Source: Argonema galeatum A003/A1 (lineage in GTDB: Bacteria > Cyanobacteriota > Cyanobacteriia > Cyanobacteriales > Aerosakkonemataceae). Taken from it: a stretch of 64,000 nt of DNA. Positions 34,939-44,033 of the stretch are shown here, piece after piece. The stretch lies in contig NZ_JAIQZM010000012.1 in the NCBI RefSeq assembly GCF_023333595.1, forward strand, positions 1-64,000, given 5' to 3'. Positions within the stretch are counted from its first letter, which is position 1. Every line of letters begins with the position of its first letter. The notes beneath the pieces are model-generated. The model was not told the origin of the DNA. It was given only the letters and a program-made list of their open reading frames with translations, and made no database searches. Made by a program: the position numbers and the translations under genes.

Positions 34939-35068
34939 GATATCGTCAAATTTTCTGTTGTCATCGTGGGTTAAATTTTTACCGCAGATGAAGACAGATA
35001 CACGCAGATGAACGCAGATAAGAATAAGAACACGAATTTTTTAGGTGACCGATGCGTAAGGACATGAT
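34939..35068. mobile_element. MITE family A, copy 3 (truncated, inverted)
   Basis: This copy runs in the reverse orientation from GATATCGTCAAATTTTCTG to AAGGACATGAT. It lacks the roughly 35-bp end (ACTCATGTACTAACGATGC and the terminal repeat) seen in the complete copies. It is followed by an AAATCTAAAATCTG hairpin at about 35130-35170. Confidence 0.75.
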
Positions 35069-35171
35069 TTGCGATCTAAAATTTGTTGGGTTGATCTGTC
35101 GCTCAACCCAACCTACAATTTTAGGGATTTAAAATTGCAGATTTTAGATTGAATTAAAATCTAAAATCTGT

Positions 35172-35831
35172 TTACCGAGTTTCTTGTGTTTGAGTGTCGA
35201 TCACACCACTCCAGTCATCGTTTTTCACTGCTTCTTCCAGGCGACGACGTTGCTCATCATCACTTATATTAAGTTTTTCGGTTTCTGTTTTTAGTGTTGT
35301 ATCCGCGATCGCTTTTCGCAATTTGAGTTTTTTCTCTTCGTAAGCTTGGCGTTCCGCCGCCGACATCGCCGCCTTTGCCACTTCACCGACTGTAGCAGCC
35401 CACATTTGGCTCATTTCGCCGTTTCCTGGGGGAATATAGTCAAGTTCGGATAGCCACGCATCTCGCAATTCTTCCATTGCTTCCCGCTTGGGGAATTTGA
35501 ACGGTTGTACCCGCACGAGGGCACAAGTTTCTGCACCGTTTTGGGTAAGATGACCTTTGAGGGATAGCAGTACGTTGCGCGAGTAACCGATGTATTGCGT
35601 CTGGCGGTTGGCGTCTAAGACGGCGTACACTCCTGCGATTTTAGCGTTTTGGGTGCGATCGCACCAAATCTCCAACGGTAGCACTTGCGAACCATCACTC
35701 AGGGTGTCAGGAGACGCCGTTACCGCCGTGACAGCGTGTTCTTCCTCGGAACTATACAAAAAACTGTGCAGTCCCTGATGTTCGACGGGTACATTTTGAT
35801 GCTCAATTTGCAAATTATTCTCTGTTTCCAC
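35172..35831 (-). CDS. GIY-YIG nuclease-family protein
   Basis: The 219-residue protein has a GIY-YIG core (about 66-125) in the forms GVYAVLD and YIGYSRNV, with the usual Arg retained (SRNVLLSLKGHL). It then has a helical, highly charged C-terminal half with a coiled-coil look (AAERQAYEEKKLKLRKAIAD). The conserved catalytic Glu of the family is not clear to me. Cyanobacterial homologues are common, and their role is unknown. Confidence 0.75.
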   Translation of the reverse strand: METENNLQIEHQNVPVEHQGLHSFLYSSEEEHAVTAVTASPDTLSDGSQVLPLEIWCDRTQNAKIAGVYAVLDANRQTQYIGYSRNVLLSLKGHLTQNGAETCALVRVQPFKFPKREAMEELRDAWLSELDYIPPGNGEMSQMWAATVGEVAKAAMSAAERQAYEEKKLKLRKAIADTTLKTETEKLNISDDEQRRRLEEAVKNDDWSGVIDTQTQETR

Positions 35832-35900
35832 CAGTTTTTCTCCGCGCTCTAAAACCTACTCAAATCTAACTATATGGCAAATGGGATCTTGGTGATGTCG

Positions 35901-36818
35901 TTAAACGGATGCCATCTCATTTATAAATGGTATTATGGCATTTATAAATTCCGTCGTTTCTTCGTAAGGTAAAACATTTCTTCCCTTAATTTTCATCCCG
36001 CGACATGAAGGCAAACAGCTTAAGTACTCAGCCAAACGTTCATCTGGAGTTTCTTTTTTTCCTTCTCGACTGATACTGGATGCTGTCTCTCCCATGACTA
36101 CTAAAGTTGGTTGGTAAATTTGCGCGATCGCATCTTGATAATCCTGTCGCCAAAACCCAGCCAAAAACGAAAACACAGCATAGCGACTGGCAGCATTTTT
36201 CGCCCCCGCTTTCAACATATCCAACCATTCAGCATCCACTTTCTCATCCTCAGCAAAAAGTTGCCGAATTGAGAAATTTCGCAAAAACTTGCGGCTTCTA
36301 GCATATTCAAAAAATGCTCTCCCAACGGGAGAATCAAAGATATTCCAATTGATTTTATGCCGCCGCTCTGGTGTGTTAGTATTAATCAACCTCAAAGCTG
36401 GTGGCCCCGATAATACCAATCCCCGAATTAAATTAGATTCTTTCGCTAATTGCACTAATTCAACTGCTACAGGCAATAACGCGCCTTGCACTACTAAAAC
36501 TACTGGTTTCTTTACCACATTTTGCAGAAAGTAATGCAACTGTTTTGCCCAATCACTAGGATGATAAGCCACACGAGGCATATCGCTATCACCGCATCCC
36601 AATAAATCGGGATTGTAGATGGGATTGCGCTTTCCTGCGACATACCATTGGCGACAGAATCGTTGCCAAAAATTTCCAGACAACCCAACACCGATCGGAT
36701 GAATCAACAGCAGGGGAATCCCATCATTACTGCTTGGGTTATAAAGTTCGTAGGCGCAACGATAATTTTTCCAAGTGTAAAACTGCGTTTGTGTATTTTC
36801 AGTTAAAACTGTTTGCAT
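35901..36818 (-). CDS. Alpha/beta hydrolase fold protein without the serine nucleophile
   Basis: The protein has about 305 residues. The fold is clear: LLLIHPIGVGLSGNFW (oxyanion loop), NPDLLGCGDSDMP (strand 4 turn), a cap region (about 150-215), and IYQPTLVVMGETAS. The nucleophile elbow normally reads GxSxG, but here it is VVQGALLP, so Ser is missing. The distal His is also not obvious. It may be a non-catalytic binding protein, or a hydrolase with another nucleophile. ATG 36818 has GAAGGGTGG upstream and is preferred to GTG 36827. A 47-codon ORF lies immediately upstream. Confidence 0.75.
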   Translation of the reverse strand: MQTVLTENTQTQFYTWKNYRCAYELYNPSSNDGIPLLLIHPIGVGLSGNFWQRFCRQWYVAGKRNPIYNPDLLGCGDSDMPRVAYHPSDWAKQLHYFLQNVVKKPVVLVVQGALLPVAVELVQLAKESNLIRGLVLSGPPALRLINTNTPERRHKINWNIFDSPVGRAFFEYARSRKFLRNFSIRQLFAEDEKVDAEWLDMLKAGAKNAASRYAVFSFLAGFWRQDYQDAIAQIYQPTLVVMGETASSISREGKKETPDERLAEYLSCLPSCRGMKIKGRNVLPYEETTEFINAIIPFINEMASV

Positions 36819-36830
36819 AGTTACCACCCT

Positions 36831-36974
36831 TCAAATTAGACTAAGCTGCTGCAATTGTTTCATTCCATTCGCCACCGCTGTTGTTATCTCAATCCGGTCT
36901 ATCGGTGGAAGCCGAATTTCAGTTATTATATCATCAGCCAAGTACTCGATCAATAAATTGTCGCATTTTGTCAT
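36831..36974 (-). CDS. Small unknown protein, 47 residues
   Basis: The frame MTKCDNLLIEYLADDIITEI to LQQLSLI ends 12 bases before ATG 36818 of the hydrolase-fold gene, so the two may be coupled. Codon use looks like real coding. I do not recognise it, and no membrane segment or motif is seen. It could be a spurious frame. Confidence 0.4.
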   Translation of the reverse strand: MTKCDNLLIEYLADDIITEIRLPPIDRIEITTAVANGMKQLQQLSLI

Positions 36975-37087
36975 AATGAGAACCCTTCCAAAAAAATTGG
37001 CTGCAATCTTTACAGCGATGGAATTTATTTATGCTTTCCGTGTCTTTCGGAATCCGGCCTGCTAATGTTCCATAAATGAACATTCTT

Positions 37088-37150
37088 GTAGGGACACGGC
37101 ATCATAAATATGTCGTTCATACAAAATATTTAATTATGCCGTTTCCCTAC
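37088..37150. repeat. GTAGGGACACGGCAT hairpin element
   Basis: Arms GTAGGGACACGGCAT and ATGCCGTTTCCCTAC. The rest of 36975-37449 has a diverged direct repeat around CCGGCCTGCTAATGTTCC / CCGGACGCTGCTAACCTTCC and a 30-codon frame (37251-37343) too short to judge. No gene is called. Confidence 0.65.
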
Positions 37151-37449
37151 AGGTTATGTGACACGAAAGAACCGGACGCTGCTAACCTTCCTAAGTGGAC
37201 ATCAAGCACAATTCGCTCGTGTCTTTGATTGAGGGTGATTCTTCAAAGATATGACTAAATCTGATATTTCTTCTATTGGATGGCACGAAGAAATTCAGTT
37301 CTGTATGAAAGGAGAAATTAACTATTGGCATTCTTCGATTTGAGATTTTAGATTAACTGATGCTGAAGGCTGAGCCTAGTAACGAGAAACTTGGATGCAG
37401 AGTATCCAGATAAATTGGGAGTGGAATATACTGATAGAATCAGCATCTT

Positions 37450-38637
37450 TTGAAGTTGTTATGCTTTAGTTCAAAAAATCACATTTTTATGCCTCTGCCC
37501 CTCTGCTCCTCTGCTCCTCTGCCCCTCTGCCCCTCTGCCCCTCTGCCCCTCTGCTCCTCTGCCCCTCTGCCTCTCTGCCCTTCTGCTGCTCTACTTCCTG
37601 CTCCTCTCGATCTGGGACTTAATTTGACAGCGCTTGCTCCCATGCAGGATGTGACGGATTTGCACTTTATGAGCGCTCTGGCTAATTATGGCAGTCCCGA
37701 TTATTTCTTTACTGAGTATTTTCGCGTCCATATTAGTTCAGGTCTAGATAAAAATATCCTCAGATCGATTACAGAGAACTCCACCGGACGCCCCATCTTT
37801 GCTCAGATCATCGGTGAAAGTATTCCCGACTTAGTACGCACTGCGAAAGATTTGAGTGGCTACCCAGTAGCGGGTATCGACCTCAATATGGGATGCCCTG
37901 CTCCCAGAATTTACCGCAAAAATGTGGGTGGAGGGCTGTTGCGCGATCCTGAAAAAGTCAGCCAAATCCTTGGTGAATTGCGGGGGGCTGTTGATGGACT
38001 TTTGACAGTTAAAATGCGAATTGGCTTTGAAAATACCGCTAACTTCGATCGTATCCTCGACTTGATTAACCTGCACAACATCGATTTGCTGAGCTTGCAC
38101 GGTCGTACTGTTAAGGAGATGTATCATAGCCCTGTGCATTACGATCTGATTGCCTATGCCGTACAACGGGTTAATTGCCCGGTTTTAGCAAACGGTAACG
38201 TAACATCTGCCGCAACAGCAGCAGCCGTCCTGGAGACTACAGGAGCCGCAGGGGTAATGATCGGTCGCGCTGCGATCCGAAACCCCTGGATTTTTAAGCA
38301 AATTCGCGAATATCTGAGCGGTCAATCTGTGCAGATCGTTACTCTGGCTGAAGTTCGCGACTACATTGAGTTACTGCGTCAAACTACGACAGCGCCGACT
38401 GTACCGGAGCGTGCGCGTGTTAACAATATGAAGATGTATCTAAACTTCATCGGTCAAGGTGTTGATGCCGCTGGAGGTTTCTTAAAGGATATGCGCCAAT
38501 CCCAGACTGAAGCTGAACTATTCGGAGTATGCGATCGCTATTTATTAAGCGGCCCAGACCAAGAATTTGCCTTGGAGCCTTATCCTGGACTTGTGGCTCG
38601 TCCTAGCTGCGAGACTGCCCACTCTGCATCCACATAA
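37450..38637 (+). CDS. tRNA-dihydrouridine synthase (Dus family)
   Basis: Dus enzymes reduce uridine in tRNA with FMN. The core is clear from LTALAPMQDVTD onward (about residue 57): NMGCPAPRIYRKNVGGGLLR carries the catalytic Cys, and VKMRIG, LLSLHGRT, VLANGNVTSA and MIGRAAIRNPW follow. The first 45 residues are a Pro/Leu/Cys-rich run coded by 8-bp CCCCTCTG repeats, and the TTG start sits in a dispersed repeat also found at 58904-58950. The true start is therefore probably near TTG/ATG 37620-37650. The repeat may have replaced the original 5' end. Confidence 0.75.
   Translation: MKLLCFSSKNHIFMPLPLCSSAPLPLCPSAPLPLCSSAPLPLCPSAALLPAPLDLGLNLTALAPMQDVTDLHFMSALANYGSPDYFFTEYFRVHISSGLDKNILRSITENSTGRPIFAQIIGESIPDLVRTAKDLSGYPVAGIDLNMGCPAPRIYRKNVGGGLLRDPEKVSQILGELRGAVDGLLTVKMRIGFENTANFDRILDLINLHNIDLLSLHGRTVKEMYHSPVHYDLIAYAVQRVNCPVLANGNVTSAATAAAVLETTGAAGVMIGRAAIRNPWIFKQIREYLSGQSVQIVTLAEVRDYIELLRQTTTAPTVPERARVNNMKMYLNFIGQGVDAAGGFLKDMRQSQTEAELFGVCDRYLLSGPDQEFALEPYPGLVARPSCETAHSAST
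37491..37590. repeat. Octamer tandem repeat (CCCCTCTG/CTCCTCTG)
   Basis: About twelve 8-bp units in tandem. Inside the Dus reading frame they code a PLPLCSSA-like run. The same octamers occur at 51035-51060 and, inverted, at 58027-58115. Confidence 0.85.
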
Positions 38638-38640
38638 ATC

Positions 38641-38806
38641 ATATCGTGTCCGGTTGCATCGTTAGTACATGAGTGATGTCGTCAAATTGTCTGTTTTCAT
38701 CGTTGGTTAAATTTTTACCGCAGATGAAGACAGATGAACGCAGATAAACGCAGATAAGAAGAAGAACAGGAGTTTTTTAGATAAACGATGCTACCGGACA
38801 TGATAT
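38641..38806. mobile_element. MITE family A, copy 4 (complete, inverted)
   Basis: A 166-bp element with the clearest terminal repeats of the family: ATATCGTGTCCGGTTGCATC at one end, and the complement ending CTACCGGACATGATAT at the other. Its last base is the first base of the PmbA-type gene's stop codon in the opposite strand. Confidence 0.85.
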
Positions 38807-40149
38807 CAAACGCTGTCGGTGATGCTGCTAAAATTAAACGCTTTTACGCGCACTCCTGGCACTACACTACTGCCAAAGCGTTGCACAGTACTTATAGCAT
38901 CAACATCCCGCAACATTTCTGGGATACTTTGGTTGAAACGGAAGTTTTTAATCGGGTAACTAATCTGACCATCTTCTATCCAGAATGTACCATCGCGAGT
39001 CATGCCTGTCACCTCTAATGTCCGAGGATTGACATATTGCACGTACCAGGCACGACTTACCAAAATTGCTCGTTCTGTTTGGGCAATTAATTCGGCTAAA
39101 CTTTGCTCTGTACCAGACATGACAAAGGGATACATTGCACCAGTCTGTTCTTGGCTTTTTTGTAATGCCCAATAGCGACTATAGGACAAAGTTTTAGTAG
39201 CGCCATCTTTGATGATTTCTAAGTAGTTATTGCTTAAACCATCACCAAAGAAAGTGCCGCTTTGTAGCAGGGGATGCGCCGGATTTCGCTGCACCTGAAT
39301 TAATGGGCTAAACATTGCTTCACCCAAACGGTTACCCGCCGGTTTACCTTTTTCATCGGTGCTAGACATGAACGATCGGCCCTCATCCGCCGCCCGCGCA
39401 TCGAGATTCCAAATTACCCAACTTAGTAAATCTCCAAAAGCTGCTGCATCTAAGATTACCGGATATTTTCCCGGACTGACTTCGCGGGGTTGGCGAGAGC
39501 TAATTGCTTTTTCAATTAACTGCTCTGTTAAAGTTTCTATCGGCAAAGAATTGATAGCCCAAGCGGTGCGATTCCCCCAGGATGAGCCATCGTCAATCCT
39601 AGCAGTAAAGCTAAAATCTGCCTCTGTTCCTTGATTGCAAGCACGCAAACCTTTGGAGTTGCCGATCGCTATCAGGGAAGCTTCTGTACTCAGTGTACCG
39701 GAACCATCGACGCCAGCTTTTCCACTCAAAATACACACCCGCTGGACAATTTTTCCTCTTTCTAAAGGTGAAAGATTTGCGGTAGTTTCATCAAAAGCTG
39801 GAGTGCGTTGTTCGTAGTTTTGCGGTTCTAAAAGTGGCACCCATTCTGGATCTTCGGGAGCAATTCTGGCTAGTTCTTCGGAACGACGGAGGGTAGATGC
39901 GATCGCATCTGCATCTAACTCTGTTGTGGAACTAGACGCGCTCTTTTTGCCGAAATAGCTGGTGATGTTGAGGTTAAATTTAGTGCGACTAATGTTCTGA
40001 CTAATTTGATTTTCTGAAAAGCGGCTGAGCGATTCCGAGTTATTGCTGAGACTGACAAATACTCCTTCTGCTTCAGATTGTTTAATCACTGAATCGATCA
40101 GGGATAATGCTCTGTCTTCGCCGATCAGATTTGATGCTGTTGCTATCAT
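38806..40149 (-). CDS. PmbA/TldE-like metalloprotease subunit
   Basis: The 447-residue protein matches the TldD/PmbA superfamily (N-terminal SLIDSVIKQSEAEGVFVSLS; VILDAAAFGDLLSWVIWNLD; FGDGLSNNYLE). It lacks an HExxxH motif, as expected of the PmbA (TldE) partner, which pairs with TldD to trim modified peptides. The TldD gene lies 750 bp upstream on the same strand, with a nuclease-like gene between. The stop codon abuts a MITE, which may have shifted the C-terminus. Confidence 0.82.
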   Translation of the reverse strand: MIATASNLIGEDRALSLIDSVIKQSEAEGVFVSLSNNSESLSRFSENQISQNISRTKFNLNITSYFGKKSASSSTTELDADAIASTLRRSEELARIAPEDPEWVPLLEPQNYEQRTPAFDETTANLSPLERGKIVQRVCILSGKAGVDGSGTLSTEASLIAIGNSKGLRACNQGTEADFSFTARIDDGSSWGNRTAWAINSLPIETLTEQLIEKAISSRQPREVSPGKYPVILDAAAFGDLLSWVIWNLDARAADEGRSFMSSTDEKGKPAGNRLGEAMFSPLIQVQRNPAHPLLQSGTFFGDGLSNNYLEIIKDGATKTLSYSRYWALQKSQEQTGAMYPFVMSGTEQSLAELIAQTERAILVSRAWYVQYVNPRTLEVTGMTRDGTFWIEDGQISYPIKNFRFNQSIPEMLRDVDAISTVQRFGSSVVPGVRVKAFNFSSITDSV

Positions 40150-40199
40150 GGCTCTTGGTAATTTTGGATTGACGATTTTTTAAGTGAGTGTTGTTTCTG

Positions 40200-40826
40200 C
40201 TAAGCAACTGTTTCACATAGACGCTTCAGGATTCGCAGAACATCATATAATTCATTTCCTGGGTTAAGAGTTACAAATGTCTTCGATAGACTATATTGCG
40301 GTCTTTCTCCTTTGATTAATTTGAGGAAGATAAAACTGCCTCCAGTCGTTATCATACCATAGCTGGGTTTTTCTGGGTGAGGATTGGCTAACATATAGGC
40401 AAGGATTTGGGCGCGTCCAGCTTCTATGGAAAAATCAAATTTTTTAGATTCGATAACCATTACCCAAAATTGGTCTTTTAGCACTAGAACATCTAGACTA
40501 CCAGTAATGATAACACCTTCATCTTCTTCGGCAATGCTGACCGATTGTTCTGCTTTGACGTGGAAAGGAGCTAGATAAAAGTCACCGATAAATAAAATCG
40601 GGTCTAGCATTGACATTTTCACTACATTTTCGAGAACAGGTGGGTAGTTTAGTAGGTTAATGTAGCCTGCTTTGACTTTATCTAATAGTTGCTTTTCCAA
40701 GTCTGTGAGGTCGGGTAAATTCTCTTGCCACTCTCGAAAAAATTGCAGGTCTTCTACAAACTGAAGACTAAATTTGTCTATCAAGTCGCGGATGGTTATA
40801 TTTTTAGCTTGGAATGTTTGAACCAT
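40200..40826 (-). CDS. Restriction-endonuclease-like (PD-(D/E)XK type) protein
   Basis: About 208 residues. The central part reads GSLDVLVLKDQFWVMVIESK, a D-x(n)-ExK arrangement typical of PD-(D/E)XK folds. Homologues in cyanobacteria are called restriction endonuclease subunit R-like. No helicase or methylase gene is near. Start ATG 40826 has GGAG upstream. It lies between PmbA and TldD genes in the same direction, so it may be co-transcribed with them. Confidence 0.65.
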   Translation of the reverse strand: MVQTFQAKNITIRDLIDKFSLQFVEDLQFFREWQENLPDLTDLEKQLLDKVKAGYINLLNYPPVLENVVKMSMLDPILFIGDFYLAPFHVKAEQSVSIAEEDEGVIITGSLDVLVLKDQFWVMVIESKKFDFSIEAGRAQILAYMLANPHPEKPSYGMITTGGSFIFLKLIKGERPQYSLSKTFVTLNPGNELYDVLRILKRLCETVA

Positions 40827-40900
40827 TTTAAATTTCTCCGCTGTTGGTGGTAAATGAAAATAACTGACTACCCCCAATCCTTGGGGGTAACTGTGTCAAT

Positions 40901-42388
40901 TTATGATGCTCCTCCAATATGGATATTTCTCACTCGTACTGGTACGCAAGCATGAGTCATCTGTGCTACCTGCATTGGCTCACCTTTACCACACATATTT
41001 GTACCGCATTGTTGACGCTCGGAAGCGGGGCCGATCGCATCAACGCTATTCCAAAAATCAGTAGTCATGGAGTGGTAAGTCACATCTTTTAACATTCCCA
41101 CTACTTTGCCTTTTTCTACTTTCCAAAAGGCATCGCCGCCGAATTGGAAATTGCGTCTTTGTTGGTCGATCGAAAAACTGCCAATACCGTCAATTAAAAT
41201 CCCTTCTTCGGTATCCGCAATCATCTGTGCTAAAGTAGCAGTATGTTTACCACCATCAGGACCCGGTTCTAATCCTAAATTGGGAATCCGCACCATCGGT
41301 ACGCTAGACCAACTATCGGCGTAGGCGCAACCGTTGCTGCTGGGACGACCGAGACGATAAGCTGTTTCGCGATCGGTGAGATAATCTACTAAGATGCCAT
41401 CTTTGACGACGTACCAATCTTGCGCGGGAACGCCTTCATCATCATAGGCGATTGTGCTGCGTCCTCCCGGTTGCGTGCGATCGCATTTAAAATTGACCCA
41501 AGGTGCAGCATACTGGAGTTTGCCCAATTTATCGGTAGTGGCAAAGCTGGTTCCGGCAAAGTTAGATTCGTACCCATAAACGCGATCGAGTTCGGTAGGA
41601 TGTCCGACAGATTCGTGGATGGTTAACCAGACATTTGTTGGTTTGAGAATAAGCGTGGTACGAATACCAGAAGGACTTTTTGGCGCGTGAACTTTTTCGA
41701 TCGCTTCTTCTGCAACCCGATTTACTTGGTTTAGCAAATCTTGGGTATCAATATATTCGTAGCCTTGATTGAGGGGAGGACGTTCGTAATTGCGACTTTG
41801 GGCATCGCCGTTGGCAACAGCAGTGCAGCCAAATCCCGGATAGCTGCGATAGATTGTCTGTTGAATTAAAGAACCTTCTGTAGATGCAAAGGTTTTGTCT
41901 TCACGGGTGAATCGCAGAAAAGAATACGCTTTTTTAATGCCTTTGTCGCTAAATTGAAGCAACTGGTCGTTGATTTTTAGCAGCAGTTCTGCTTTCTCGG
42001 CAATGGGTACAGTGAAAGGGTCAATTGCGATCGGAGTAATGTAGGTATCGCGGTAAGCTTCAACTGGTGCTAATTGTACCTTTGTTTGTTGGGTGAGGCG
42101 ACTGGCTTTAGCGATTTCGATCGCCAAATCGACAATTCTTTCTACTTCCGCTGGCGCTTGGTTGTGACTGGCGGAGAAACCCCAAGCGCCATCCAGCAAG
42201 ACGCGCACCCCAAAACCAGAACTAATATTGTCTGAAAGATTACCTAAAGAGCGATCGCGTGCGGTGAGGTTCTGAGAACGGTATGTGCAAAAGCGCACAT
42301 CCCCATACTCACAACCAGCACGGGAGATGCGATCGATCGCCAAGGTAGCTAAATCAGTGGTAGTGATGGAAGCAAGCGCCTGTGCCAT
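40901..42388 (-). CDS. TldD family zinc metalloprotease
   Basis: The 495-residue protein has the zinc motif HESVGHPTELD (HExxxH) near residue 260 and the C-terminal Cys region CGTNMCGKGEP. TldD with TldE/PmbA forms a heterodimeric protease that cuts unfolded or modified peptides. The partner gene is at 38806-40149. No peptide precursor gene was recognised nearby. Cytoplasmic; no signal peptide. Confidence 0.88.
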   Translation of the reverse strand: MAQALASITTTDLATLAIDRISRAGCEYGDVRFCTYRSQNLTARDRSLGNLSDNISSGFGVRVLLDGAWGFSASHNQAPAEVERIVDLAIEIAKASRLTQQTKVQLAPVEAYRDTYITPIAIDPFTVPIAEKAELLLKINDQLLQFSDKGIKKAYSFLRFTREDKTFASTEGSLIQQTIYRSYPGFGCTAVANGDAQSRNYERPPLNQGYEYIDTQDLLNQVNRVAEEAIEKVHAPKSPSGIRTTLILKPTNVWLTIHESVGHPTELDRVYGYESNFAGTSFATTDKLGKLQYAAPWVNFKCDRTQPGGRSTIAYDDEGVPAQDWYVVKDGILVDYLTDRETAYRLGRPSSNGCAYADSWSSVPMVRIPNLGLEPGPDGGKHTATLAQMIADTEEGILIDGIGSFSIDQQRRNFQFGGDAFWKVEKGKVVGMLKDVTYHSMTTDFWNSVDAIGPASERQQCGTNMCGKGEPMQVAQMTHACVPVRVRNIHIGGAS

Positions 42389-42462
42389 AACAAGTCCTAC
42401 GCTAGATCAAAAATCTATTGTAGCGATTGAGCAAGGCTACTAACTATCGCCGGGACAATAGA

Positions 42463-42549
42463 ACCCCACCCCCCAGCCCCTCCCCGCAACAGGGAGGGGA
42501 GTATTTCTCCCCCTCTCCGAGGTCGGAGAGGGGGTTAGGGGGGTGAGGT
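42463..42549. repeat. GC-rich double hairpin (CCCCTCCCC family)
   Basis: Outer arms ACCCCACCCCCC and GGGGGGTGAGGT enclose two stems (CCCCTCCCC/GGGAGGGG and CCCCCTCTCCGA/TCGGAGAGGGGG). It lies in the gene-free gap 42389-42762 with the element at 42605-42707. Confidence 0.75.
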
Positions 42550-42604
42550 TTCTCCCCGCGATAATGGGTATACTCCGCACGGGTACAAACTGTTATTTTT
42601 GATT

Positions 42605-42707
42605 TGTAGGGGCGAACGCGAGTGCGTGCCGTAGGCATTAGCATTCCGGTAAATATCTTTGGGTTCAACCTACAAATTAATACGGTCATGCTTCGCCCCT
42701 ACTGCTG
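42605..42707. repeat. GGGGCGAA/TTCGCCCC hairpin element
   Basis: It starts GTAGGGGCGAAC and ends GCTTCGCCCCTAC. The arms are more diverged than in the other copies of the family. Non-coding. Confidence 0.6.
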
Positions 42708-42762
42708 GGTTAAAAAAGCTCGTTCTATGACCGTGCTAAGTATAACTGAAAAGCGCTGTAAA

Positions 42763-43287
42763 TTATCGAGTACTAGCGTTCCTAGCAGCACCAAGCGTAG
42801 CATAACCAAAAGTTGCGTTAGCCATACGGCACCAGATGACCACAGATTTGAAGTTTGATATATTGATGGCAGCAGGAATTGGGTAGCGTTGTGTACCGCT
42901 GAATTTTTGTAATTTACCCAGATTCACGTAAGTGGTTGGATCTTGATAGGACTGGGGCGGCTTATCAGAAGTTTCTAGGAGAACATGGAGATCCGGCCCT
43001 TGATCGCTTGTCCGAAAAGCCCCATCTAACTCTAAGTAGCGTCGCCCATTTTCTCTGACAATTCGAGCTGTTCCAGAAGTAGGTTTTTCTGCTGCAACAA
43101 AAGTTCCAGACATCATAACTGCTGACATATTTTGGGCCATAGTATCTTTAGTAAGCCTTGAGTTTGCCCCCGGATTCATTGCATTAGAAGATGGATTTCC
43201 CGATACTCGCGCTGCATACCCCGAAATTGAGAGAGCGGAGGCTAAAAAAGAAGTAGCGCCTAGTAATACCAATTGTTTGAATTTCAT
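42763..43287 (-). CDS. DM13-domain protein, exported
   Basis: The 174-residue protein has a signal peptide (VLLGATSFLASALSISGYAA) and one DM13 domain (about 58-168). Landmarks are GTFVAAEKPTSGTARIV, DQGPDLHVLLETSDKP and the Cys-containing VVIWCRMANATFGYATL. DM13 domains are thought to be electron-transfer or cysteine-based redox modules outside the cytoplasm. Single gene; a promoter was not identified. Confidence 0.82.
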   Translation of the reverse strand: MKFKQLVLLGATSFLASALSISGYAARVSGNPSSNAMNPGANSRLTKDTMAQNMSAVMMSGTFVAAEKPTSGTARIVRENGRRYLELDGAFRTSDQGPDLHVLLETSDKPPQSYQDPTTYVNLGKLQKFSGTQRYPIPAAINISNFKSVVIWCRMANATFGYATLGAARNASTR

Positions 43288-43434
43288 CGATTCTAACTCC
43301 TCAAGACAATTTTTGCCTTGCGATATGTAAGTTTTTGATTTGGCTTTAAAAGTATTATGGGTGAATAAATTTGGTTACAAATGATTTTTAGCTGAAAACT
43401 TTCCTTAAAAATGCTGAGATTTGCCTGAGAGATT

Positions 43435-43472
43435 GCTCTTTCGTACTTGTGCTGGAAAAGAGCGGTTTTTTT
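43435..43472 (+). terminator. Intrinsic terminator-like hairpin on the plus strand
   Basis: The stem GCTCTT (43435-43440) pairs with AAGAGC (43458-43463), then GG and seven T (43466-43472). No plus-strand gene precedes it, so it may end a small RNA starting between 43290 and 43400, antisense to the leader of the DM13 gene. Confidence 0.4.
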
Positions 43473-43574
43473 GGGTCAGTTTGGGCATTGGCATTGAGCA
43501 TGGAAAATGCCTGCTACAGCAAGCATTTGAGCATATTAATCAGTTTTATTTATCACCTTAAGTACAAGAGAGCC

Positions 43575-43627
43575 GGTACGTTGTTGCGCTTTAGCGCTCT
43601 TTGAGCGCTAAAGCGCAACAACGTACC
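43575..43627. repeat. 53-bp palindrome (GGTACGTTGTTGCGC arms)
   Basis: Arms of about 24 bp (GGTACGTTGTTGCGCTTTAG, and its complement at 43604-43627) with a 5-bp loop. Part of the 745-bp gene-free gap 43288-44033. A candidate -10 (TATAAT) for the next gene lies near 43913. Confidence 0.8.
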
Positions 43628-44033
43628 CCAATGGAGCTAACTAGCAACTTGAGTTATATGCAAATTACTCCAGACTCTTAGGTAATTCTTCGGCGAGCCA
43701 ATAGTACACAGTCAACCTAGCTCAGTATATTTACGGTTCTCACCGCCCTTGGGATGAATCAGCAGATATAGCAAAGTGCTGAGTGCTGTCTTAACATATC
43801 TGACTGTGGCTATATGTCAGAAGTATGATTGTGACTATAACAATTTTGTGTTTTAATTATATTAATTAACTATTGCAATTTGTTAAGAAATCTTGCCAGC
43901 CAAAGATAAAGGTATAATACTATACAGCGTTCCAGGCTGTCAAACAGGAAGCGGGTGCATCTACTGTCGGTGGCCGGATGATTAGCAAGTCAAGCGTGCG
44001 ATCGAATCGTACAGTCAATTTAAAGTCAGATTT

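Noticed and set aside
43755..43830. Regulatory site ATAGCAAAGTGCTGAGTGC shared with about 54990
   Set aside because: It looks like another dispersed repeat; position relative to genes is not consistent.
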